Source of the DNA: Spirochaetota bacterium
GTDB taxonomy: Bacteria; Spirochaetota; UBA4802; UBA5550
Length of the DNA stretch: 64,000 bases
Assembly: GCA_017999915.1 (NCBI GenBank)
Contig: JAGNKX010000019.1
Location: 26,379-90,378, forward strand
Direction: 5' to 3'
A model generated the notes under the pieces. It saw only the letters and a program-made list of their open reading frames with translations, had not been told where the DNA came from and did not search any database. This document shows positions 8,607 through 17,336 of the stretch, in pieces. A program made the position numbers and the translations under genes. Position 1 is the stretch's first letter; every line of letters begins with the position of its first letter.

Positions 8607-8814
8607 TGGCGTTATGGCGTATTAGGTGATTTCGTTCCTGCCCTGCCTCATTCGATATCGCATCACCGCCGGGACCCGGCCTCCGTGACGCAAAGTACGG
8701 CATAACCGATAAAGCCATAAAAGAAAAAACGGGATTAGTGTACGGGCTGGAATGAAAATTATCAATCAATATTTTTCCCCGGGGAATATTTCCGCTGCGG
8801 TGGCCGGTGAAGCA

Positions 8815-8839
8815 AACAGGGCGCTTGTGGCGCCCTGTT
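8815..8839 (-). terminator. Hairpin terminator downstream of the acyl-CoA synthetase gene
   Basis: Ten-base arms AACAGGGCGC and GCGCCCTGTT enclose a TTGTG loop, 59 bases beyond the stop codon of the minus-strand ligase. On the minus strand the hairpin is followed by TTTGCTTC, a weak T tract. The remaining bases up to the phosphatase gene include a CCCCGGGG palindrome flanked by AATATT-type bases at about 8770-8791, and otherwise show no gene. Confidence 0.5.
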
Positions 8840-8897
8840 GTCATATATTGTATACTGAGGGTTCCAGGGATGGCACCCTCAGCCGCTTCTCCGGGGA

Positions 8898-10454
8898 TCA
8901 GTTCACCGAAGCGAACATTTCTTTCAGCTCCCGTTTTAAAATCTTCCCCGAAGGGTTCTTCGGCAGACTGTCCGCGAGAATGATTCTCTTGGGGCACTTG
9001 AACCCGGCAAGATTATTCTTGCAGTAGTCGATGATATCTTTTTCGGACGCGCCGGAGCCTTTTTTCAGTACGACCACCGCCGCGACCAGCTCTATCCATT
9101 TCGGGTCGGGAAGGCCGATAACGGCCGCCTCTGCGATATCGGCGTGCTGGTAAAGCACTTCCTCCACCTCGCGGGACGCCACGTTCTCCCCTCCGGTCTT
9201 GATCATGTCCTTCTTGCGGTCCACCACGTAGAGGAATCCGTCCTCGTCGAACCTGCCCAGGTCGCCGCTGTGGAACCAGCCGTTGGCGAAGGCCTCCTTT
9301 GATTTTTCCTTATCGTTCAGGTATCCGGTCATGACCTGGCCGGAGCGGTGCACGATCTCGCCCACGGAGCCGACGGGGACGAAGTTGCCGTCATCGTCCA
9401 TCAGGCGGGTCTCGACGTTGATGACCGCCTTGCCGGCCGAGCCGGGCTTCTGGAGCTGGTCCTCGGGCTTGAGGATGGTCGCGACCGGTCCCATCTCGGT
9501 CTGGCCGTAGTAATTCCAGAGGCGGAGCCCCGGGAACGTGTCGGACAGCTGCTTGATGATCTCCACCGGCATGATGCTGGCGCCGTAGGCGGCCTTCTTG
9601 AGGCTTGACAGGTTGAAGTCCCGCAGGCGCGGATGGTTGAGCAGGCCTATCCAGACCGTGGGGGGCGCAAACATGTGGGTGACCTTGTATTTCTCGATGC
9701 ACCGCATCATCTCCAGCGGATCCGCCTTGTGCAGAATTATATTCTCGGCCCCGGTATAGAGAAAGGGCATGAGGAAGCAGTGGAGCTGGGCGCAGTGAAA
9801 CAGGGGGAGGCCGTGGAGGCTCACGTCCTGCGCCTCGTACTGGCCGTCTATCATGCAGCTGAAGTACTGGGTCATGAGGGCCCGGTGGGACAGCATGGCG
9901 CCCTTGGGCCTGGATTCGGTGCCGCTGGTGTAGGGGATCTGGACGATATCCTCGGCTTCAACCGCGACATCGGGATCGTCCGCCGGCACGGCGGACATTT
10001 CATAGTCAAGGTCAAAGAAGCCCGAGGGGATATCGGAACCCGCCAGGGGTATCAGCCCCCATGACTTTATGTTTTTGAAGAGATTGTTCTTTGACTGGAT
10101 CACGGGAAGCAGGGAGTCTTCCACGAGGAATATGTTAGCCCCGGAATGGGTGACCACGTAATCGATCTCTTCGGCGTTGAGCATGAAATTGATCGGCACC
10201 TGGATTGCGCCTATTTTTGCGAGTCCCAGGAGGCTTATGGGATAGTGATGGGAATTGTAAGAATTTATGGCTACCTTGTCACCCTTTTTGACACCCAGTC
10301 GGATCATCAGATTGGCAAAGGAGCATGCCTTTCGCTCAAGGTCGGCAAATGAAAAGTTTTTGTCTCTAAAAACTATGGCTGTTTTATCATTGAATTTTGC
10401 CGCTGCTCTTCGGGAAATATCTCCTAAGGTATCTCTACTCATCTTATTGGACAT
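8898..10454 (-). CDS. Acyl-CoA synthetase (AMP-forming), fatty-acid type
   Basis: A 518-residue member of the ANL superfamily, which activates a carboxylic acid with ATP and joins it to CoA. The P-loop-like motif IPYTSGTESRPKGAM, the A5 motif NYYGQTEMGP, the A7-A8 region WFHSGDLGRFDEDGFLYVVD with RKKDMIKTGGENV, and the C-terminal catalytic lysine motif PSGKILKRELK are all present, so the enzyme looks complete. Length fits medium- or long-chain fatty acyl-CoA ligases; acid specificity cannot be read from sequence. GGAGG lies 6 bases before the ATG. The gene is monocistronic and divergent from the chemotaxis receptor. No beta-oxidation genes are near. Confidence 0.88.
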   Translation of the reverse strand: MSNKMSRDTLGDISRRAAAKFNDKTAIVFRDKNFSFADLERKACSFANLMIRLGVKKGDKVAINSYNSHHYPISLLGLAKIGAIQVPINFMLNAEEIDYVVTHSGANIFLVEDSLLPVIQSKNNLFKNIKSWGLIPLAGSDIPSGFFDLDYEMSAVPADDPDVAVEAEDIVQIPYTSGTESRPKGAMLSHRALMTQYFSCMIDGQYEAQDVSLHGLPLFHCAQLHCFLMPFLYTGAENIILHKADPLEMMRCIEKYKVTHMFAPPTVWIGLLNHPRLRDFNLSSLKKAAYGASIMPVEIIKQLSDTFPGLRLWNYYGQTEMGPVATILKPEDQLQKPGSAGKAVINVETRLMDDDGNFVPVGSVGEIVHRSGQVMTGYLNDKEKSKEAFANGWFHSGDLGRFDEDGFLYVVDRKKDMIKTGGENVASREVEEVLYQHADIAEAAVIGLPDPKWIELVAAVVVLKKGSGASEKDIIDYCKNNLAGFKCPKRIILADSLPKNPSGKILKRELKEMFASVN

Positions 10455-10589
10455 GTGACGCCTCCATGTCTAGGTTTATGTCCAATCCTGTAACCGACAT
10501 ATTGTCTGTCTATAATTATATCTGGATCCTACTAACTGATTTTTGTGATTTTTCCCATAATGAAATCCATGATGCTTTAGGGGAGTTTG

Positions 10590-10603
10590 CCGATAGTTAT
10601 CGG
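10590..10603. repeat. Dispersed 14-bp palindrome CCGATAGTTATCGG, copy 1
   Basis: This is the first of six exact copies in the window (others at 20956, 21000, 58334, 58376 and 58421). It is followed at 10612 by GTGTCAGGGTAA, which resembles the reverse complement of the TTACTCTGACAC motif beside the 58-kb copies, so this appears to be a degenerate complete element. It lies in the divergent promoter region between the ligase and the chemotaxis receptor. Confidence 0.6.
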
Positions 10604-10685
10604 TTAACAGGTGTCAGGGTAAGATAATTTTCAAAAAAAATCTTGGCGGTGTAAGACTAACAAGTACAAACCCGGGAATAAATTC

Positions 10686-10713
10686 TTGACTGGACGGATA
10701 TAAACGATATTTT
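10686..10713 (+). promoter_or_regulatory. Candidate sigma-70 promoter of the chemotaxis receptor
   Basis: TTGACT at 10686-10691 and TATTTT at 10708-10713 are separated by 16 bases and lie about 80 bases before the start codon. The remainder of the 337-base intergenic region (10455-10791) holds one palindromic repeat and no convincing gene. Confidence 0.4.
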
Positions 10714-10791
10714 AAAATCAGTCATCCACTTTTTCGATCTTTATATCTTACTATTCTGGCCCCAAACACTTTGTTTTGTGGAGGAGGTATC

Positions 10792-12180
10792 ATGTATAGT
10801 CGCCTGTTATCAGATGCATTGGATAAATATAAAGAAGAATCCTACATGACGCAGCAGAAGGTCAAGATTTTCCTGTACATGATTGGAATCCTGTCGGTTC
10901 TTGTGGTTATCTTGTCCGTCTCTCTCAATATTGCCATGAGCGAATCCCTGCTGACCGGTCGAAACGCCATGAGGGCTTCGATTTTTTTGATGATCGTTGT
11001 CGCCTATTTCCTGGTTCGCTCCGGCAAGTATTCCATCGGCGCAAACCTTGCCATATTCGGCTCCCTTGCCGCCATGGGGCTACAGATCGTCCTCACTGAT
11101 TACAAAAGCGCCCTGGAGTTCTCCAACCGCCTCCACATGCTCTATATTTTCATGATCATAACCGCTCTCTTCTCATCCCGCTGGGCGATGATAATGACCA
11201 TGTTTGTTTCCATGGCCGTAGCCGTGGCGGCCGGATTGAACGCTTCCGCGCTGACACCGGTTGATGTGAAGGGAACCATCGTCAGCTTTGCCGAGAGCAT
11301 GATTATAATCGCCATCGCCTCGTTCATACTGATGAAAATGGTGGAGGATACCATCAGGCGGCTGGAAGCGAGCATGAAGACCGAAGAGGAGCACACTGTC
11401 ATGAAGAACCTCCTCAACTCGGGCCTTGACCTGTCGCGGAACCTTGCCGCTCTTTCCGACGGCCTGAACGATGAAAACCGTCACCTGTCCCAGAGGACCA
11501 CGGAGCACGCCTCGGCCTTCGAAGAGGTCACCGCCACCATCGAGGAAACCGTGGCTACCATCAGAAGGAACACGGAGAATACCGGCCAGGCGTCGCGTCT
11601 TGCCGCCGAGTCGACGCGGGTTGCCGAGGAAGGGGTAAAGATGATTGTTGAAGCCGTTGATTTCATCAAGGACATAGACAAGTCCGGGGAAAAGATATCC
11701 CAGATAACGGCGGTCATCAACGAGATCGCCTTCCAGACCAATATCCTGGCCCTCAATGCCGCCATCGAGGCCGCCCGGGCCGGCAAGGCCGGCAGGGGCT
11801 TCGCCGTGGTGGCGGGGGAGGTGCGGAACCTGGCGAAGCGGGCCGGTGACGCCGCGAAGGAGATCAGCGGCCTCATCGACCAGTCCCTGTCGCGCATCCA
11901 CGAGGGCACCGAGCTGGTCGGGAAGAGCGGCGGGGCCCTCAACAAGATATGCACGTCGATCCGCGATGTGGATACGGTCATCAAGGACATCAACCGCCAG
12001 AGCGACGAGCAGCAGCACAGCATCGAGGAGATACGGGTTTCCCTCACCCAGATGGACAAGGTCGTGCAGGAGAACTCGGTCCTGGTGGAAAAGACCTCCT
12101 CGGTGAGCGATTCCCTGTCGAAGCAGGCCCGTGACCTGACAGCCATGCTCCAGAACGCGGAGGTGCTGGTGAAGGCCTGA
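10792..12180 (+). CDS. Methyl-accepting chemotaxis protein
   Basis: A 462-residue receptor starting at ATG 10792, which is preceded by GGAGGAGG at good spacing; an in-frame TTG at 10771 is less likely. The N-terminal region has six hydrophobic segments without a large periplasmic domain, so the sensor is probably embedded in the membrane. The C-terminal cytoplasmic helical hairpin is typical of the signalling domain and contains the conserved tip INEIAFQTNILALNAAIEAA and RGFAVVAGEVRNLAKRA. It would control the CheA-CheW complex and flagellar rotation; no che genes are adjacent. I see no clear HAMP domain. It is probably monocistronic, convergent with tspO, with 10 bases between the stops. Confidence 0.92.
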   Translation: MYSRLLSDALDKYKEESYMTQQKVKIFLYMIGILSVLVVILSVSLNIAMSESLLTGRNAMRASIFLMIVVAYFLVRSGKYSIGANLAIFGSLAAMGLQIVLTDYKSALEFSNRLHMLYIFMIITALFSSRWAMIMTMFVSMAVAVAAGLNASALTPVDVKGTIVSFAESMIIIAIASFILMKMVEDTIRRLEASMKTEEEHTVMKNLLNSGLDLSRNLAALSDGLNDENRHLSQRTTEHASAFEEVTATIEETVATIRRNTENTGQASRLAAESTRVAEEGVKMIVEAVDFIKDIDKSGEKISQITAVINEIAFQTNILALNAAIEAARAGKAGRGFAVVAGEVRNLAKRAGDAAKEISGLIDQSLSRIHEGTELVGKSGGALNKICTSIRDVDTVIKDINRQSDEQQHSIEEIRVSLTQMDKVVQENSVLVEKTSSVSDSLSKQARDLTAMLQNAEVLVKA

Positions 12181-12190
12181 GGCCGGCCGG

Positions 12191-12679
12191 TCAGATGTTC
12201 AATCGCCAGAGGAAGAAATTGAGCACTGCCGCGAAGCTTACCCAGAGGATATAGGGCACCAGTAGGAGGCCAGCGGCCCGCGATATCCTCATGAAGAAAG
12301 CCAGGGTCGCGGCGATGGCAAGCCAGAGGGCTATGATTTCGACGAAGGCGCCGAAAGGACTGTGCAAGTAGAAAAAGAGGTATGACCAGGCGAGATTGAG
12401 GGCAAGCTGGACGCCGAAGGCCGTAACCGCAAGCTTTGCCTCTCTCCGTGACAGGCCGTTTTTCCATACCAGGAAGAGGGCTATCCCCATCATCAGGTAT
12501 AAGGCGGTCCACACCGGCCCGAAGATCCAGTCTGGAGGATTGAAAGACGGCTTGTTCAGGGCGGCGTACCATGACCCAATGGCGGGGGCGGTGAGGAAAC
12601 CGCCGATAGCGCCTGTTGCCTGGGGAATGAGTATGCTTATGATGAGCCTGATGATGACCGGTTTCTTATCCGCTTCCAT
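12191..12679 (-). CDS. tspO: TspO/MBR family tryptophan-rich sensory protein
   Basis: A 162-residue protein with five transmembrane helices, which is the TspO fold. Characteristic motifs are WYAALNKPSFNPPDWIFGPV, LYLMMGIALFLVW, LNLAWSYLFFYL and VPYILWVSFAAVLNFFLW, rich in Trp and aromatic residues. TspO proteins bind tetrapyrroles and lipids and act in stress responses and porphyrin handling. The start codon shares one base with the stop of malQ (TAATG), so translation is probably coupled to malQ. No carotenoid or porphyrin genes are near, so the physiological partner is not apparent. Confidence 0.92.
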   Translation of the reverse strand: MEADKKPVIIRLIISILIPQATGAIGGFLTAPAIGSWYAALNKPSFNPPDWIFGPVWTALYLMMGIALFLVWKNGLSRREAKLAVTAFGVQLALNLAWSYLFFYLHSPFGAFVEIIALWLAIAATLAFFMRISRAAGLLLVPYILWVSFAAVLNFFLWRLNI

Positions 12680-14220
12680 TATTCATCCTCCCCGGTGTCT
12701 TCCGGCAGCCTGCGGTAGATCTGTGCCATCCTCCTGAGCCGTTGGGTCATGTCATGGGTCATGCTCCCTTCCATGAGCTTGAAGCGCCAGTTCCCTTCGG
12801 CGGTGCCGGGCCGGTTCATGCGGAATTCCGGACCGAAGCCGAGGATGTCCTGGACCGGGATGATAACCATGTCGGCCACGGTGCGGTAGGCCTGGCGGAT
12901 CAGCTTCCAGTGGAAATCGGACCAGTCCTCGAGGCCCAGGTATTCCATGATGTAGCGGCGGGCGTTCTCGTCGATCTCGGTGCCGTAGAACCAGCCGTTG
13001 GTGGTGTTGTTGTCGTGGGTCCCGGTATAGAGGATGCAGTTTGGATTGTCGATGTTATGGGGCAGGTAGTAGTTCTTATTGTTGAAGTCGAAGGCGAACT
13101 GCAATATTCGCATGCCCGGCAGGTCCAGGTCGTCCCGGAGCTTCTCGACTTCCGGCGTTATCACTCCCAGGTCTTCCGCTATGAGGTGGAGATGCCCCAA
13201 CTCCTGGTGGAGCTTTTTAAAGAACTGGATGCCCGGGCCCTTGACCCACTTTCCGTTGACGGCGGTCGTTTCGTCCGCGGGAATGGACCAGTAGGATTCA
13301 AATCCCCGGAAATGGTCGATGCGGATGATGTCCGCGAGCTTCATTAAATGGCGGATGCGGCGCGCCCACCAGCTGAATGTCTCAGCGCACAGGGCCTTCC
13401 CCTGGTGCCAGCGGTACAGGGGGTTCCCCCAGCGCTGGCCCGTATTGCTGAAATAATCGGGAGGAACGCCGGCCACGGTGAGGGGCAGGCGCGTATTTTC
13501 GTCCAGCTGAAGGATTTCGGCGTTGGACCACGCGTCCGCGCTTTCCATGGTTATATAGATAGGTATGTCGCCGATAATCTCGATGCCAAGGTCACGGCAG
13601 CTTTCCCGGAAATCCGCCCACTGTTTGAAGAATAAGAACTGGATGAAGCTGTGGTAGCGGATCCGGTCCTTCAGCAGATCTCTCCAGCGCCGGAGGGCCT
13701 CCGGTTTGCGCATCGATAAATCGTTATCCCACTCCAGCCAGTCCGTGGTTTCCGTTTCCTCGGCGACCGCGGAAAAGAGGGCATAGTCATCCAGCCAGTA
13801 TCCCTCCGATTCGAGGAATTTTTCGTAGGAGCGGATCTCTTCCCCCGATGCCCCGGCGAAAAAATCGTCGCAGGCCTTTGCCAGAAGGGGGAGCTTGAAG
13901 GCGACCGCCTCTTCAAAGGGGACCGCGTGGCCTTCCGGCAGGGGAAAGGGACCCGGCGCGGCGGAGAACCACTTTTCTGCGGAAAGTTTTTCCAGGCTGA
14001 TGAAGTGCCAGTTGCCGGCGAAGGCGGAGATCGACGCGTAGGGAGAGTAGTCGAGCTTCGCGTCAACCGGGCCGATGGGCAGGATCTGCCAGTATCGCAT
14101 GCCCGCGTCCCTGAGGCGCTCCGCGAAGGCCGTGGCTTCAGGACCGAGGGTGCCGATGCCGTATTTCCCCGGCAGGCTGGTGATATGGAGCAGCGCCCCG
14201 CTCGAGCGTTGGAGGTTCAT
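12679..14220 (-). CDS. malQ: 4-alpha-glucanotransferase (GH77)
   Basis: A 513-residue amylomaltase that transfers alpha-1,4-glucan segments between maltodextrins. The N-terminus RSSGALLHITSLPGKYGIGT is typical. The GH77 catalytic regions are present: the nucleophile Asp in IRIDHFRGFESYW, the acid/base Glu in LIAEDLGVITPEV and the third acidic residue in YTGTHDNNTTNGW. Length is normal for the bacterial short form. It overlaps tspO by one base and is the first gene of that pair. A long perfect palindrome lies directly upstream. No other glycogen or maltose genes are in the window. Confidence 0.95.
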   Translation of the reverse strand: MNLQRSSGALLHITSLPGKYGIGTLGPEATAFAERLRDAGMRYWQILPIGPVDAKLDYSPYASISAFAGNWHFISLEKLSAEKWFSAAPGPFPLPEGHAVPFEEAVAFKLPLLAKACDDFFAGASGEEIRSYEKFLESEGYWLDDYALFSAVAEETETTDWLEWDNDLSMRKPEALRRWRDLLKDRIRYHSFIQFLFFKQWADFRESCRDLGIEIIGDIPIYITMESADAWSNAEILQLDENTRLPLTVAGVPPDYFSNTGQRWGNPLYRWHQGKALCAETFSWWARRIRHLMKLADIIRIDHFRGFESYWSIPADETTAVNGKWVKGPGIQFFKKLHQELGHLHLIAEDLGVITPEVEKLRDDLDLPGMRILQFAFDFNNKNYYLPHNIDNPNCILYTGTHDNNTTNGWFYGTEIDENARRYIMEYLGLEDWSDFHWKLIRQAYRTVADMVIIPVQDILGFGPEFRMNRPGTAEGNWRFKLMEGSMTHDMTQRLRRMAQIYRRLPEDTGEDE

Positions 14221-14244
14221 GCCTCAATAATCCCTCTTTCAATT

Positions 14245-14290
14245 AGCCTTCTGATAGCCCGGGGTTTAAACCCCGGGCTATCAGAAGGCT
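14245..14290. terminator. Perfect 46-bp palindrome, likely terminator/repeat between UPF0182 and malQ genes
   Basis: Bases 14245-14267 are an exact reverse complement of 14268-14290, with the central core CCCGGGGTTTAAACCCCGGG. The right end overlaps the first base of the UPF0182 stop codon. Transcripts from the minus strand would form a very stable hairpin just after the UPF0182 gene, so a termination or processing role is likely. The GGGTTTAA-CCC core recurs at 33906 and 41890, which suggests a dispersed repeat family. Confidence 0.7.
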
Positions 14291-16995
14291 TAACGCAGGC
14301 TGTTCATCCTCTCCAGTATTTCCTTGAGCATGTTGATATGCTCTCCGTACCTGGCCCAGTTTCCTTCCCGCATGCTGGCTTCGGCCTGGTTGTAGTGGTT
14401 CATGGCCCGCACGGCCAGGTCGCGCAGCCTCGTCTCCAGGGAGCCCTCCGTAAGGCCGGTGTCGATGAAGGTCGTTCCGGAGAAGAGCCGCTCCAGCGCG
14501 CTGGGCAGGTCCTTCTCCATGACGATCTTGTCCGAGAAGGCCACGATGACCCGCTTGAGCTCCGGCATTTCGCTCGATTCCGCCTTCAGGTAGAGCGGCT
14601 CGATGAAGAGGATCGATTCCTCGATGGGGATCGCCAGCATGTTCCCCCTGATGATGCTGGACCCTTTCTGGCTCCAGAGGGTGAGCTGCTTGGATATTTC
14701 CGGGTTCTGGTTAATGCGCGCCTCCACCTGGAGGGGCCCGTAGGAAAGCTTATCCTTGGGGAGCATGTAGAGCTTCAGCTCGCCGTAATCGGGCATGTCG
14801 CACTTGACCGTGAGGAAGGCGATCATGTTGTCCTTCTTGTAGGGTGTAAAGGGCATGATGAGGATGAACTCGTCCCGCTTCTCGTCGGGGAGCCTGGTCA
14901 CGAGGTAATAGCTGTGGACAGGCTCCTCCTTGCTCTCGAAGACCTGGCGGGCGATATGCCAGGCGTCCTCGTTGTTGTAGAATACATGGGGATCGGTCAT
15001 GTGATAGCGCAGGAGCGTGCGCGACTGAACGGTGAAATAGCTTTCCGGGTAGCGGAGGTGGTTTTTCAGGTCCGCGGGCATTGCCGACATCTTTTTGAAG
15101 ATGCCCGGGAATATGTTCTGGTATACCTTGATGATCGGGTCCTTTTCATCGGACACGTAATAGTCCATGGAGCCGTTGTAGGCGTCGATGACGATCTTGA
15201 CGCTGTTGCGCAGGTAGTTGATCTTTCTATTACCGATCGAGATCGGGGTGGAGTAGGGGAACTGGTCGGACGTGGTATAGGCGTCGATGATCCAGTAGAG
15301 CTTTTTGTCGGATATGACCAGGTACGGATCGGTGTCAAAGTCGAGGAACGGGGTGAATTCCCGCGCCATCTCGACGATGTTCCGGCGGTAATGGATGCGG
15401 CTGTTGCCGTCAATGGTCCCGGAGATGAGGATGTTGATGTCCTTGAAAGCCGCGGCGTAGAGCATGCGCTTGAAGACTGAGTCGAGCCGGACGCCCCCGG
15501 AGCCCTTGTAGACCGTGAACTTGTTCACGTCTCCGTATGGGTAGTCGAATTCCATCATGGAAGTGTTCGTGATAATATAGGAATTGTTATGCTCGCCGAA
15601 ATAGATTTCAGGCCGGTCAATGGGGATATCGACGTCGAACTTGGGCGGGATATCGTAGATGAGCATCTCCGGCTGGCCTTCAGAGGTGATCTTGTCCACC
15701 CGGGACAGGACGACGCCGTAGCCGTGGGTGTAGAGGAGCCGCTGGTTCTGCCAGGTCTGGCTGTTTTTGCCGAGGCGGTCGATCGAGAGCTCCCGCGCGG
15801 ACACGTTCACTGCGCTCTTCCGGTTCTTGATCATGTAGCGGTCGACGTCGACATCGTTAAAAAAGTAGTAGGGCTTGAGCTCCTGCATCTGCTTGTAGGT
15901 CTGTTTCAGGGGACGCCAGTCCCACAGCCTCACGTTCTCCAGGGTGTTCCGGTTCCTGGCGATGTCCTGGTAGGTGAGGTTCTGCTTGTTGGCGAAGGGC
16001 GTTTCGCGCACCTTCTCGATGTCGTAGGCGATACGCGTGTACTTGATGTTGTACTCGATGTAGGCCTTTTCCTTCTCAAATTCGTTCGGCTCCACGATGA
16101 ACCGCTGCTGGATCCCGGGGAAGACCTTGCCCAGGATGAAGAAGACCGGCACGATCGCCGCGAGAAGGATGAGGGGGAGCTTGAAGCTCCGCTTGAAGAT
16201 GTTGAACAGGAAGAGGGCCGATGCAATGAACGCTATGGCCATGGCGACGTTGTAGGCGAGGAGGTTCGCGTGCACGGCCGTGTACCCCGCGCCGTAGAAC
16301 TTGCCGATCTTGGAGAAGAGGAGCCCGTAGGCGTCCAGCTTGTACCCGAGGCCGAAGAGGAAAACGATCATCGCCAGGAGCGTCGAGATGTGAGCCCGGG
16401 CGAAGAGGGATAGTTCGAGCTTCGCGTTGTTGAAAATTATGCCGCCGTTGACAACATGGAATACGATGGAAAAAAGCGCCGTTATGACCAGGGCCGACAT
16501 GAGCCAGCCGTAAAGGAACTGGAGGAACGGGAGCCTGAACACGTAGAATCCCAGGTCCATGCCGAAGATCGGGTCGCTGGGGAATCCCGTGAAGGGGACC
16601 GCGTTCATGAACATCAGGTATTCCTTCCAGAAGGACGACGCAGCGCCGCCCATCATGAATCCGGCGACGACAACGCTGACCGCCAGGAGTATGAAGAGGG
16701 CCCTCTTCGGCGATCCGAGGACCGGCAGCTGGAGGCGGTTGAGGATGTTGTTCGTGAATATGCGTCCCTTTCCGCCGAGAAGCCGTATCAGGAGAAAGTT
16801 GAATGAAAAAATGCCGATGAATATGAGGGCGAAGAGGAAGTGGACGTTGAATTTCGTGAAAAAGAGGACCCAGAATATCTTGAGACCGTTATATACCCTG
16901 AACCATTCAAGGTCGGCATAGAAGCCGGATGAGAAGGTGATCAACGCGTATGCTATGACGAAGACAGTTGTGGCTATGATAATTTTTTTGTTCAT
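14290..16995 (-). CDS. UPF0182 family integral membrane protein
   Basis: A 901-residue protein with about seven transmembrane helices in the first 300 residues (starting IIIATTVFVIAYALITF) and a large soluble, probably extracytoplasmic, region after that. Recognisable family segments include NVRLWDWRPLKQTYKQMQEL, YFFNDVDVDRYMI, YTHGYGVVLSRV and PEIYFGEHNNSYIITNT. This is the COG1615/UPF0182 layout and length. The family is widespread in actinobacteria, cyanobacteria and spirochaetes; its biochemical role is not established. The gene is alone, followed by a 46-bp palindrome. The last 70 residues are helical and may be a coiled coil. Confidence 0.9.
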   Translation of the reverse strand: MNKKIIIATTVFVIAYALITFSSGFYADLEWFRVYNGLKIFWVLFFTKFNVHFLFALIFIGIFSFNFLLIRLLGGKGRIFTNNILNRLQLPVLGSPKRALFILLAVSVVVAGFMMGGAASSFWKEYLMFMNAVPFTGFPSDPIFGMDLGFYVFRLPFLQFLYGWLMSALVITALFSIVFHVVNGGIIFNNAKLELSLFARAHISTLLAMIVFLFGLGYKLDAYGLLFSKIGKFYGAGYTAVHANLLAYNVAMAIAFIASALFLFNIFKRSFKLPLILLAAIVPVFFILGKVFPGIQQRFIVEPNEFEKEKAYIEYNIKYTRIAYDIEKVRETPFANKQNLTYQDIARNRNTLENVRLWDWRPLKQTYKQMQELKPYYFFNDVDVDRYMIKNRKSAVNVSARELSIDRLGKNSQTWQNQRLLYTHGYGVVLSRVDKITSEGQPEMLIYDIPPKFDVDIPIDRPEIYFGEHNNSYIITNTSMMEFDYPYGDVNKFTVYKGSGGVRLDSVFKRMLYAAAFKDINILISGTIDGNSRIHYRRNIVEMAREFTPFLDFDTDPYLVISDKKLYWIIDAYTTSDQFPYSTPISIGNRKINYLRNSVKIVIDAYNGSMDYYVSDEKDPIIKVYQNIFPGIFKKMSAMPADLKNHLRYPESYFTVQSRTLLRYHMTDPHVFYNNEDAWHIARQVFESKEEPVHSYYLVTRLPDEKRDEFILIMPFTPYKKDNMIAFLTVKCDMPDYGELKLYMLPKDKLSYGPLQVEARINQNPEISKQLTLWSQKGSSIIRGNMLAIPIEESILFIEPLYLKAESSEMPELKRVIVAFSDKIVMEKDLPSALERLFSGTTFIDTGLTEGSLETRLRDLAVRAMNHYNQAEASMREGNWARYGEHINMLKEILERMNSLR

Positions 16996-17166
16996 TGTCG
17001 CATTCCGGTAATTATTATGTTGAGCAGGCTATGAAATACGTTTTGTTCGGGCCGATGGCTCAATGGGACCACCACGCTGGCAAGCATGTAATAATTTACA
17101 TGGTTTATCAAGCTATTTTTTTAAAGAGCTCAGCCGGGATCCCGGGTCTATTTCGTCAATTTCGCC

Positions 17167-17237
17167 TTGACACAATCATTTGTTTTTATTGTTATGGGGC
17201 ACATGATAAGGCCCTCCGTTCGCCGAAGGAGGGCCTT
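17167..17237 (+). promoter_or_regulatory. Promoter followed by a leader hairpin, upstream of the aminotransferase
   Basis: TTGACA at 17167-17172, a 17-base spacer and TGTTAT at 17190-17195 make a strong promoter, with initiation expected near 17202. A 10-bp hairpin starts almost at once: AAGGCCCTCC at 17208-17217, a 10-base loop, and GGAGGGCCTT at 17228-17237, followed by TGCAT. There is no long T-run, so this could be a 5' stabilising hairpin or a weak attenuator rather than a full terminator. The leader up to the preferred start is about 135 bases. The rest of 16996-17336 holds no supported gene. Confidence 0.5.
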
Positions 17238-17336
17238 TGCATAGCGGGCGAGGATAAAAAACCGGGCTTCATCAACATGGATTGCGGCACTATGGAAAAA
17301 CATGGTACAAATGGTAATTCCGAGAATAACAAGAAG

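Noticed and set aside
17050..17125. tRNA-like beginning (GGGCCGATGGCTCAATGGGA)
   Set aside because: The D-arm 3' strand, anticodon stem and T-arm (GTTCAAATC-like) do not follow; no cloverleaf can be drawn.
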